DNA from: Calditrichota bacterium | GTDB taxonomy: Bacteria > Zhuqueibacterota > Zhuqueibacteria > Residuimicrobiales > Krinioviventaceae | Assembly (NCBI GenBank): GCA_003818595.1 | Contig: RPQV01000292.1 | Location: forward strand, 1 to 5,315 | Length of the DNA stretch: 5,315 nt | Reading direction: 5' to 3' | Shown here: one piece after another, positions 1-5,315 of the stretch | Numbering within the stretch: position 1 is the first letter of the stretch | Layout of the letters: every line of letters starts with the position of its first letter | Position numbers and translations under genes: made by a program | The notes under the pieces: generated by a model | What the model saw: the letters and a program-made list of their open reading frames with translations, nothing else | Database searches by the model: none | What the model was told of the DNA's origin: nothing

Positions 1-1709
1 GGATTCCGGTAGTTGGAGGGATAGATTGCATCGGGATCAAAATAATCAAAGCGAACGCCCATGTTGACAACCATGGAGTTGAACTCCATTTTGTCCTGCA
101 GATAGTAAGCAAACTTGATCGGCTTGTGAGTATAAATATCCGAGTGCGTCGACGAATCCGGAAAAGTCACCGGCGCATAATTGGGAAACTGCAGCTCGCC
201 GTTTTCATCAATAAAATTATCATACTCGACGCCCGATCCGTTAAATTTGTTTTGAATGGTGCTGTATTGTTGGTTCAACGTGATCCGGCTCAAATCGACT
301 CCGGTTTTAAGAAAGTGATTTTTATTGATCTGCCAGGAATAGTCCAGCTTTAAATTCAAATTTTCTTCCCCGCGAATGGTGTGCCCCTTGCTGTCACCGC
401 CGGTGCTGAATCCGTTGCTGCGGCTGTACTCGTCGTGCACATAACGCGGATCCGACGGGTTCTCATACATGTAATTGCCGACCTGATAATCCGAGCGGGA
501 CAGTTTTAAATCATAAAAGGCGGATGGACTCAGCATATGATTCAACTGGTAACTGAACATCAGCGATTCCGTATAGTTGGTCGGCATGCCGAGGGGATTG
601 TATTTATTGGCGTGGTTGTACCATTGTCCTTCCCGATTATTCAAGTTGGCCGACAAGGACATCTTGATCGAATTGGTGGCGCGATAGGTAAGCTTGCCGA
701 ACAGCAGCAGATTGTCATCCCAGCTCATATGCACAAATGAGCTGTCGCCGGTGTGCTCGGTGATCCATTCCGCCGGATCGTCCGAATCGTAATTGCTGTA
801 ATCATGCGGATTAAAATAGTGCACGCCGTTCAAATAGCCGTCGTCTTTATTTTTGCGGCCATCGACAAAAAAAGTGAGTTTGTCGCTGAAAACCGGCCCG
901 GAGACATTAAACCGCAGATCCTGAATACGATCAAACTCGCCATTGGACAGGCCGATGAATTTATCGTTATGAGAGGTGAGATAGTTGCCGAATGAGACGG
1001 AGGCCGAGCCATCAAATTTGTTGCCGCCTTCTTTGGTGACGATATTAACCACACCGCTCATGGCATCGCCGTATTCGGCGTTGAATGTTCCGGTGATGAT
1101 CTCGATATCCTGCGCTGCTTCAGGATTGACGTTCACCGCCTGGGATTCCTGGCGGAACGATTCCGTGGTCTTGACGCCATCGATCATATAGACCGCTTCA
1201 TTGCTGCGGCCGCCGCGAAAGTGATTGTTCACCACTCCCGGCTGCATTTCCACCACAGCGGAGATGCTCTCGACCGGCAAAACCGAAATATCCTCGGACG
1301 ATACGTTGCGAATCGAGTTGGTCTGGTCTTTTTTGACCGAAATACGATCAGCAATGATCGTCACCTCTTCGCCGTCAATAACCGATGGCGACATCTTGAA
1401 CGACACTCGCGCGGTACGATTGACCGACACCTGCACATCCTGAACGGTTGTGGTTGCGTAGCCGATATAACGCGCCTCAACATTGTGTACGCCGGGGTGG
1501 ATGTTCAAAATGAAAAATTCACCATCTACATCCGTGGCGCCGCCCAAGTCCGTGCCCTTGACGAGGATATTCACGCCAATCAACGGCTCGCCCGTCTCCG
1601 CATCCGTTACCGTTCCTGAAATCTTGCCGGTAGTTTGCGCCAGGCCGGTTCCCGATTCAATTAAAAACGCTGAAAGCAGAATGATCAACCAGTACTTAAC
1701 CATTCTCAT
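1..1709 (-). CDS. TonB-dependent outer-membrane receptor with carboxypeptidase-regulatory-like N-terminal domain (partial, 3' end outside window)
   Basis: The frame is open from an ATG at 1709 to the window edge (569 codons plus 2 nt), so the C-terminal barrel is missing. Residues 1-24 form a Sec signal peptide: positive MRMVK start, hydrophobic core, probable cut in GLA|QTT. Residues 28-106 are a carboxypeptidase-regulatory-like beta-sandwich (SGTVTDAETGEPLIGVNI, TDVDGEF, YIGY). EEVTIIA at 114-120 is TonB-box-like. The plug follows, with RGGRSNEAVYMIDGV at 165-179 and AEYGDAMSGVVNIVTKEGG at 211-229. From about 230 on, alternating aromatic and polar stretches look like barrel strands. Receptors of this kind import large substrates across the outer membrane using TonB-ExbBD energy; the substrate cannot be read here. 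Full-length relatives are commonly about 900-1100 residues. No SusD-like partner is visible, but the downstream side is cut off. The start at 1709 is preferred over the ATG at 1703 because GGAGG lies 5 nt upstream. Family call is strong; substrate unknown. Confidence 0.93.
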   Translation of the reverse strand, partial: MRMVKYWLIILLSAFLIESGTGLAQTTGKISGTVTDAETGEPLIGVNILVKGTDLGGATDVDGEFFILNIHPGVHNVEARYIGYATTTVQDVQVSVNRTARVSFKMSPSVIDGEEVTIIADRISVKKDQTNSIRNVSSEDISVLPVESISAVVEMQPGVVNNHFRGGRSNEAVYMIDGVKTTESFRQESQAVNVNPEAAQDIEIITGTFNAEYGDAMSGVVNIVTKEGGNKFDGSASVSFGNYLTSHNDKFIGLSNGEFDRIQDLRFNVSGPVFSDKLTFFVDGRKNKDDGYLNGVHYFNPHDYSNYDSDDPAEWITEHTGDSSFVHMSWDDNLLLFGKLTYRATNSIKMSLSANLNNREGQWYNHANKYNPLGMPTNYTESLMFSYQLNHMLSPSAFYDLKLSRSDYQVGNYMYENPSDPRYVHDEYSRSNGFSTGGDSKGHTIRGEENLNLKLDYSWQINKNHFLKTGVDLSRITLNQQYSTIQNKFNGSGVEYDNFIDENGELQFPNYAPVTFPDSSTHSDIYTHKPIKFAYYLQDKMEFNSMVVNMGVRFDYFDPDAIYPSNYRN

Positions 1710-1714
1710 ACTTT

Positions 1715-1720
1715 CCTCCC
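1715..1720 (-). promoter_or_regulatory. Ribosome binding site of the TonB-dependent receptor
   Basis: The minus strand reads GGGAGG followed by AAAGT and then the ATG at 1709. The 5-nt spacing fits that ATG; the second in-frame ATG at 1703 would be 11 nt away. This site decides the start. Confidence 0.8.
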
Positions 1721-2225
1721 ATGTTGTGTTGGTATATAATGTTATTTATTTTAATGACATACGGAGCAGAAAATTATGCTGCAAAAGATAAAAATAGGGA
1801 TGGATTAGAAAATGCAGGAGTCAAAGAATCGGTGCACTCGACGCATTCGCTATCACAAACCACTTGAAAACAGGCATCGTTGATCCATCAAGAATGGCAA
1901 ATTTAAAACAGAGTTTATGTTGAACGGCGCCGGACGCATCAGCTTTTAGATGCATACCCGTTTAAGGATGTTTGTGCACATGTTTATTTTAGCTTCTCGA
2001 TCCTGCAGTGCGTTATAGAAATATCGTTAATCATGCAGATTTAATGCAGGCAGAAAGTAGAGACTTTCATCAATTTTAGCAACTATTTTCTCAAACTGAA
2101 ATGAAGGTGCGGATGCATAGGGTTACCCATGACTGAGGTATTACAATTCGCTGCAATTTGACATGCAATTGAAAGAGTAATTGTCATAGATTTCATCTTA
2201 TTTTTTTGGCAAAAATCTTGAAAAG

Positions 2226-2310
2226 CTGACTCTGCGTGATCTTAGCGGCGGGCACTGATCCTGACTCTGTGCTCTGCCCCGGGTAAAAACACGGCTGCTG
2301 CAGATTTCGC
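2226..2310. repeat. Possible worn interspersed repeat with internal CTGACTCTG direct copies
   Basis: CTGACTCTG occurs at 2226-2234 and 2261-2269, 35 nt apart, in a stretch rich in CTCTGYG-type words followed by a GGTAAAAA run. The texture resembles degenerate non-coding repeats that give spurious ORFs in many environmental genomes; that likeness is from memory, not from a search. No terminal inverted repeats or target duplication could be seen, so this may be chance. Confidence 0.25.
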
Positions 2311-2410
2311 TAATCTTTATATGCATCCAATTCCTAAAGCCGGCGAAAGCGGTCGATTCGGCGCCGGAGAAGAATGGCGCGGTTGCGGCAGCGATGTGTG
2401 ATATGCCCAA

Positions 2411-2425
2411 TATAGCCGGGTAAAA
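2411..2425 (-). repeat. 15-nt repeat, copy A (TTTTACCCGGCTATA)
   Basis: On the minus strand this reads TTTTACCCGGCTATA. It matches 14 of 15 bases of 5157-5171 on the plus strand (TTTTGCCCGGCTATA). In the right-hand copy it leads straight into the palindromic element, so this copy may be the remains of a similar insertion. Flanking bases do not match further. Confidence 0.4.
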
Positions 2426-2541
2426 AGTGCCGATTCGCTCGTATCATCTCAGCCTCCCCTTAGGATGCAATTTATCGGGAAAATTTATGTATTCCAAGGG
2501 GACGCTGCTATACCAGGGAAAGCGACACTCCCGGATTGGAT

Positions 2542-3654
2542 TCAATTCGTCACATCGAGTACCGCACTGACGGGTGCGTGGTCTGATTCTGCGTCGTAAT
2601 TCTGATGAATTATCGCCGAACCCGGACGCCAGCGGTGATTGGTGAAGAGATAATCCAGCTTGCGGTCCCACGGTTTCTCGCGATCGACGGTATGGGTGAA
2701 ATAGCGCTGCTGATCAGCCTGATAGTCTGCCAGGGGGATATCGGGCTGATAGCTCTGATACAACTCGACCAGCCAGGTCTTTTCCGGCGTATAATTGCTG
2801 CCTTCTTTATGAAACGGGTCATCACCGGTGTGGTGAAATGATTCGCCGCTGCAGCGATCCTCGTCGCAAAAATCAGTCGAATCCGATCCCGGCGGCAGCA
2901 GATTGAAATCGCCCCCCGCGATGAACAGCGCGCCGGTGCTGCTCAGTCGGTCGAGTTCCTCCTTGAATCGCAGGATGTGTTTCCGTTTGGTGTCATCGGT
3001 TGAGAACGCATCCGCATGAATGTTGACCACATAGAACTGTTCGAGTCCCGGCACTTTTATTTTGGTCTTGATCATGTTGCGCTGCAGGTAAAAATAGCGC
3101 GTCAGGGCATCCTGGTCACCGCGCTGCGGCAGGCCGATGCGCTCGGCGTCTTCGATCTTCCATTTAGATAAAACCGCATTGCCCATATCCATGCGTCCGA
3201 GGCCGTCGCTGGGAACATATTGCGCCTGCCAGGCAGTGGCATAGGCGCCGTAATTCAGACTGGTGTGATCGAGCAGCCACTGAACCTGATCGATATAGGC
3301 CGTGCGTTTGGACTGAACATCTACTTCCTGCAACAGAAGGATGTCCGGCTGCACATCGTTGATTCTTTTCGCCAGATTTTCCAGCGCGGCATACACCTCG
3401 TCAGCGGTTAAAATAACGCGGTCGCCGCAGCTGTCTCCAAACCACGGAATTTTTCTTCCCGCGGCAAAACGAATGTTCCAGGTCATCGCTTTTATTTCAG
3501 CGGGAACGTCGGCAGAAGATGTCAACTGCTTTGCCTGATAAAAAACGGCGTCATCGACCGGTTCAAACTGAGTGACCAGGGGATCGCAGCCGAGCAGCAA
3601 TAGGCAGCAGCCGAGGACATAACCGAGTCGTTCGCGAATCCATTTCAACATCAT
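2542..3654 (-). CDS. Lipoprotein of the endonuclease/exonuclease/phosphatase (EEP) superfamily
   Basis: A complete 370-residue protein ending in TGA. Residues 1-23 are a lipoprotein signal: basic start (KWIRER), hydrophobic core and lipobox LLGC at 20-23, so Cys23 should be lipidated after export. The EEP metal-dependent phosphoesterase set is present in order: MTWNIRF (Asn60), DILLLQEVD (Glu110), NIHAD (Asn211, His213), GGDFNLLP (Asp249, Asn251), KLDYLFTN (Asp334) and SDHAP (Asp358, His359). This predicts a Mg-dependent phosphodiester or phosphomonoester hydrolase acting outside the cytoplasm. The superfamily covers nucleases, sphingomyelinases and inositol phosphatases, so the substrate is open. 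Residues 253-293 form an Asp/His/Cys-rich insertion after the GGDFN strand (Cys263, Cys268). The ATG at 3654 is preferred to an upstream in-frame TTG at 3690, because GGGAG sits 6 nt before it and the signal then begins correctly. The hydrolase gene ends 161 bases upstream. Confidence 0.93.
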   Translation of the reverse strand: MMLKWIRERLGYVLGCCLLLLGCDPLVTQFEPVDDAVFYQAKQLTSSADVPAEIKAMTWNIRFAAGRKIPWFGDSCGDRVILTADEVYAALENLAKRINDVQPDILLLQEVDVQSKRTAYIDQVQWLLDHTSLNYGAYATAWQAQYVPSDGLGRMDMGNAVLSKWKIEDAERIGLPQRGDQDALTRYFYLQRNMIKTKIKVPGLEQFYVVNIHADAFSTDDTKRKHILRFKEELDRLSSTGALFIAGGDFNLLPPGSDSTDFCDEDRCSGESFHHTGDDPFHKEGSNYTPEKTWLVELYQSYQPDIPLADYQADQQRYFTHTVDREKPWDRKLDYLFTNHRWRPGSAIIHQNYDAESDHAPVSAVLDVTN

Positions 3655-3660
3655 GAAAAG

Positions 3661-3665
3661 CTCCC
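3661..3665 (-). promoter_or_regulatory. Ribosome binding site that sets the EEP lipoprotein start
   Basis: The minus strand has GGGAG, then CTTTTC, then ATGATG. This puts translation at 3654 rather than at the TTG at 3690, and it removes 12 residues (MSLFTHFYWELF) that would otherwise precede the basic start of the lipoprotein signal. Confidence 0.75.
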
Positions 3666-3815
3666 AATAAAAATGAGTGAACAAGGACAAGATAATGATT
3701 TTCAGGATTCTTCAAAATGAAATAAATCGTGTTCGGAAATGAAAATCATCAAGATCGAATGAGTGCTGTCGGGTACCATGGAAGAAGATCGGCATCCAAA
3801 GCGTCAACGTTGAGG

Positions 3816-4877
3816 TCAGTTTTTGATCTGGTGATCAAATTGCTCCTCGCGGTTGAAAATCGATTTTCGTTTGCGGGGTGCGCTTTCAGGGCGAACCGGC
3901 GAGGCAGCCCGCATTCGTTTGAACGGCTGAAACCAGCGCAGGTAGAGGTTGAACATGTTTTCCGTTACTGCGAGCGCGACCGGATGGCGTTCTCTCCGCA
4001 GAAATAGGCTGATCAAGGAAGCGCAATTTTGCGTCTGCAGATAACCGAATATATTGTGGGCATCGGCGGCGCCTTCCCACGTATAAGCGTTGTGAACCGT
4101 ATGGTCGACGGGAGCGACGGCATTAGCATTCGGCAGAAAATCATCGCTCAGGCTGTAGTTGAAGGCAATGATATCATGAAGGTCCGCAAGATTGTGCCAT
4201 TCCTTGATCTGAGGGGGAGTTTGAATCTTTTCAAATGTCAGATTTAAATTCTTCAGCAGCGCAGGCTGCCCCAGCGGCGATCCCATGGTGATCAACAGTT
4301 CGATCTCCGGCAGGTCAGGCGTCTGCGTCAGCACATCGTATACAATGATGGAACCCATTGAATGAGCCATGATGCAGATTTTCCGCCGATGATGGCGGCG
4401 GAGCAGCGCAACCAGCCGTTCCTGAATGACCTGCCGCACGGGGCGGGAGGCCGCGTCATGGAATCCTGTTTTCCCGTACATGTAATCATAAAAATCACGA
4501 AATCGTTTATACAACAACTGTGTGGAAATATCGCTGAAGCGGTTGAAAAAAGAGGGATATTTGAACAGTCGATCGGTCACCTGTTCGAGTCGGTTCAACA
4601 TCAGGCTGCGCAGACGCGAATCGCGTTGAGCGATAGAGGATGTTGTCTTTTTGTAGGGTTTTGATAAATAGAGCGGATGATTTTCATCCGTGATGTGAGG
4701 CAATAGGGGAGAAGGATAGAGTAAATCCGCCCAATAGAGCAGCTCAAAATTAACGGGGAGCATTTTGAGACCGGCGCCTTTGATTCCCTCGTAAATCGAC
4801 AACTGCCACCAGTTTTTTAATGTTCGGCAATCGACTTTATTGTTCAGCCCGTGAATTCCCACGATGATACGGTCCAT
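3816..4877 (-). CDS. Alpha/beta-hydrolase-fold protein (lipase/esterase-like), function unknown
   Basis: A complete 353-residue protein ending in TGA, with no signal peptide or membrane segment, so probably cytoplasmic. It opens with a beta-strand and an HG oxyanion-type turn (IIVGIHGLNN, residues 4-13). The nucleophile elbow is KICIMAHSMGSIIVYDVL at 166-183, with Ser173 as likely nucleophile; the first position is Ala rather than Gly (A-x-S-x-G). A strand ITMGSPLG at 196-203 follows, as in lipases of this fold. Candidates for the acid are Asp235 (DLHDIIAF) and for the base His274 (AHNIFGYL); both are inferred from order and spacing only. About 160 residues lie between the oxyanion turn and Ser173, about twice the usual, with a Tyr/Phe-rich stretch (about 104-140) that may be a cap. 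The C-terminal 30 residues are basic and probably disordered. The ATG at 4877 is preferred to an in-frame TTG at 4913 because GAGGGA precedes it. The substrate cannot be stated. Confidence 0.85.
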   Translation of the reverse strand: MDRIIVGIHGLNNKVDCRTLKNWWQLSIYEGIKGAGLKMLPVNFELLYWADLLYPSPLLPHITDENHPLYLSKPYKKTTSSIAQRDSRLRSLMLNRLEQVTDRLFKYPSFFNRFSDISTQLLYKRFRDFYDYMYGKTGFHDAASRPVRQVIQERLVALLRRHHRRKICIMAHSMGSIIVYDVLTQTPDLPEIELLITMGSPLGQPALLKNLNLTFEKIQTPPQIKEWHNLADLHDIIAFNYSLSDDFLPNANAVAPVDHTVHNAYTWEGAADAHNIFGYLQTQNCASLISLFLRRERHPVALAVTENMFNLYLRWFQPFKRMRAASPVRPESAPRKRKSIFNREEQFDHQIKN

Positions 4878-4880
4878 TGT

Positions 4881-4886
4881 TCCCTC
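4881..4886 (-). promoter_or_regulatory. Ribosome binding site that sets the hydrolase start
   Basis: The minus strand reads GAGGGA, then ACA, then ATG. GAGG is 5 nt from the ATG at 4877. The longer frame would need a TTG at 4913 and adds 12 residues before the first beta-strand, which normally begins such a domain. Confidence 0.75.
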
Positions 4887-4950
4887 AGAGCCATTGTGTT
4901 CAATGAATGGCAAGTCAACAGTGGTTTTCGATAGGTATGTATTTTGAGAC

Positions 4951-4978
4951 AGTTTACATGTTTTGGATTAAAAATCAA
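4951..4978 (-). promoter_or_regulatory. Possible sigma70-type promoter of the hydrolase gene
   Basis: On the minus strand TTGATT (4973-4978) and TAAACT (4951-4956) are 16 nt apart, each matching 4 of 6 consensus bases. A start near 4944 would give a leader of about 65 nt. The surroundings are AT-rich. The match is modest and the group's promoter consensus may differ, so this is tentative. Confidence 0.25.
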
Positions 4979-5000
4979 AACACTTTCTAAAGCGTGGTTG

Positions 5001-5073
5001 ACCGATCCCGGGATTGCCGCCGACACAAACATGTAGAAAAGCAGTGGTTATAAGCGGCCACCCCGGGGTCGGT
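5001..5073. repeat. Long imperfect inverted repeat (20-bp arms), GC-rich
   Basis: The left arm 5001-5020 pairs with the right arm 5054-5073. Seventeen positions are Watson-Crick, 5006/5068 is a G-T wobble, and 5013/5061 and 5015/5059 are mismatches. The loop is 33 nt (5021-5053). The core around CCCGGG is strong. No T-run follows either arm, so a plain rho-independent terminator is unlikely. It could be a structured RNA, a protein-binding site or part of a non-autonomous mobile element. Confidence 0.7.
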
Positions 5074-5123
5074 AAGGGCAGCAGAGTATCCCCCAAAATT
5101 TAGAGAATCAAATCTTAACATGG

Positions 5124-5195
5124 ACATTTCACTCCTACGGAGTTTCTCGGCTTGTCTTTTGCCCGGCTATAAACATTCCACTCCTGACGGAGTGG
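5124..5195 (+). repeat. Two tandem copies of a short hairpin repeat (ACATTYCACTCCT..CGGAGT)
   Basis: Copy 1 is 5124-5143 and copy 2 is 5173-5193. They differ by one T/C substitution and one inserted G, at an offset of 49-50 nt. Each folds: ACTCC/GGAGT around TAC in copy 1, and a perfect 7-bp CCACTCC/GGAGTGG (5178-5184 / 5189-5195) around TGAC in copy 2. The pattern is like a REP-type intergenic palindrome. Only two diverged copies with a short repeat make a CRISPR reading poor. Confidence 0.7.
5157..5171 (+). repeat. 15-nt repeat, copy B (TTTTGCCCGGCTATA)
   Basis: This is the plus-strand partner of 2411-2425 (minus), with 14 of 15 bases identical. It overlaps the left end of the 15-bp inverted repeat that starts at 5166, tying the two intergenic regions to one possible repeat family. 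Confidence 0.4.
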
Positions 5196-5218
5196 GCAAG
5201 TTCTGCCGAACTCACAAA

Positions 5219-5259
5219 TCAGGTTGATATGAATTCATGGTGATTTTTGATCAACCTGA
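5219..5259. repeat. 10-bp perfect inverted repeat with palindromic loop
   Basis: TCAGGTTGAT (5219-5228) and ATCAACCTGA (5250-5259) are perfect complements around a 21-nt loop. The first ten loop bases, ATGAATTCAT (5229-5238), are themselves a perfect palindrome. It lies centrally between the outer 15-bp arms. Confidence 0.7.
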
Positions 5260-5269
5260 AGATATCCTC

Positions 5270-5291
5270 TTCCAATCCCGTAGGGATGGAA
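5270..5291. repeat. Hairpin with 9 base pairs and one bulge (ATCCC-GTA-GGGAT core)
   Basis: TTCC (5270-5273) pairs with GGAA (5288-5291), A5274 is bulged, and ATCCC (5275-5279) pairs with GGGAT (5283-5287) around a GTA loop. Read on the minus strand it has the same layout as the 5173-5195 hairpin (CATTCCA, then a CCC/GGG-type stem around TAC), so it is a diverged copy in the opposite orientation. Confidence 0.65.
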
Positions 5292-5315
5292 TGTTTATAG
5301 CAAATCAATACCCAA

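Larger units (their letters stand above)
1721..2541. other. Long intergenic region without a convincing gene
   Basis: Between the EEP gene stop and the receptor start I find no open frame with a ribosome site plus recognisable protein content. A 70-codon minus-strand frame at 2198-2410 looks non-coding: Arg/Ser-rich, no motif. The half next to the receptor (about 1721-2200) is AT-rich and could hold its promoter and leader, including a TATATA-like stretch around 1733-1738, but no -35/-10 pair stands out. The other half (about 2210-2460) is GC-richer and contains repeat-like pieces: a 9-mer CTGACTCTG at 2226-2234 and again at 2261-2269, a 15-mer shared with the right end of the window (2411-2425), and a TPP-riboswitch-like scrap at 2441-2459. 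No tRNA or clear rho-independent terminator was seen. Confidence 0.6.
5166..5301. repeat. Nested palindromic element bounded by an exact 15-bp inverted repeat (MITE- or REP-pair-like)
   Basis: GCTATAAACATTCCA at 5166-5180 is the exact reverse complement of 5287-5301. The 136-bp unit holds further symmetry: a hairpin at 5178-5195, a 10-bp inverted repeat at 5219-5228 / 5250-5259, and a hairpin at 5270-5291. There is no coding capacity inside. Two inward-facing hairpins with shared outer sequence resemble paired REP elements (a BIME-like arrangement) or a small non-autonomous transposon. No transposase is in view, and target duplications are not evident at the ends. Confidence 0.65.
4914..5315. 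other. Palindrome-rich intergenic block upstream of the hydrolase
   Basis: No gene is supported here on either strand. A 62-codon minus frame (4844-5032) overlaps the hydrolase start out of frame, runs through a hairpin arm and has no motif. The block instead holds several inverted repeats of different kinds, listed separately: a long GC-rich hairpin (5001-5073), two tandem short hairpins (5124-5195), and a nested inverted-repeat element (5166-5301). A small AT-rich hairpin, GTTTTG/CAAAAC at 4960-4965 and 4976-4981, overlaps the tentative promoter. Confidence 0.7.

Noticed and set aside
1221..1619. 132-codon plus-strand frame and other plus-strand frames within 126-1791
   Set aside because: They are antisense to a strongly supported TonB-dependent receptor and are His/Arg-rich, as expected for shadows.
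2075..2188. 37-codon minus-strand frame beginning MKSMTITLSIACQ
   Set aside because: The start resembles a weak signal peptide, but there is no Shine-Dalgarno site unlike the three real genes, it is very short, and it matches nothing I recognise.
2198..2410. 70-codon open frame on the minus strand in the gap left of the EEP gene
   Set aside because: Composition is Arg/Ser-rich with no motif, it lies within repeat-like DNA including the CTGACTCTG copies, and there is no convincing ribosome site. It is most likely spurious.
2444..2671. 75-codon minus-strand frame overlapping the end of the EEP gene
   Set aside because: It overlaps the 3' part of a well-supported gene in a different frame and has no recognisable content.
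4844..5032. 62-codon minus-strand frame across the hydrolase start
   Set aside because: It overlaps the hydrolase start out of frame and runs through the hairpin at 5001-5073. No motif was seen and no independent ribosome site is evident.
4996..5076. Integron attC recombination site
   Set aside because: The imperfect palindrome has the right size, but the flanking RYYYAAC and GTTRRRY boxes are not in the required positions and there is no cassette layout.
5178..5195. Rho-independent terminator
   Set aside because: The 7-bp stem is perfect, but no run of T follows it on either strand.
5124..5301. CRISPR array
   Set aside because: Only two direct copies with differences plus one inverted copy, repeats of about 20 nt, and no cas gene. 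The palindromes fit intergenic repeat elements better.

Overview
The window carries three protein-coding genes, all on the minus strand, separated by unusually roomy non-coding DNA. The organism is most likely a Gram-negative member of the Fibrobacteres-Chlorobi-Bacteroidetes (FCB) side of the tree, or a neighbour such as the Calditrichota/KSB1-type lineages. The basis is a TonB-dependent receptor with an N-terminal carboxypeptidase-regulatory-like domain, which is typical of that group. All three genes have clear GGAGG-like Shine-Dalgarno sites at 5-6 nt, which argues against classical Bacteroidia, where such sites are weak. The lineage call is an inference from these traits only.

Layout from left to right. 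(1) Positions 1-1709, minus: the N-terminal 569 codons of a TonB-dependent outer-membrane receptor, cut by the window edge. (2) Positions 1710-2541: about 830 bases with no convincing gene, holding what look like worn repeat fragments. (3) Positions 2542-3654, minus: a complete 370-residue lipoprotein of the endonuclease/exonuclease/phosphatase (EEP) superfamily with its catalytic set intact. (4) Positions 3655-3815: a short spacer. (5) Positions 3816-4877, minus: a complete 353-residue cytoplasmic alpha/beta-hydrolase-like protein with an AHSMG nucleophile elbow and a long insertion. (6) Positions 4878-5315: a palindrome-rich intergenic block with a 20-bp-arm GC-rich hairpin, two tandem CACTCC/GGAGTG hairpins about 50 nt apart, and an element bounded by an exact 15-bp inverted repeat with a 10-bp inverted repeat inside it.

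The genes point the same way, but the gaps (161 and 832 bases) and separate ribosome sites argue against a tight operon. I see no clear functional link between the receptor, the phosphoesterase-like lipoprotein and the hydrolase. The most unusual content is the repeat and palindrome material on the right. One 15-mer of it recurs, with a single mismatch and on the opposite strand, in the gap left of the EEP gene. I see no defence system, CRISPR array, tRNA, rRNA or intact transposase gene.
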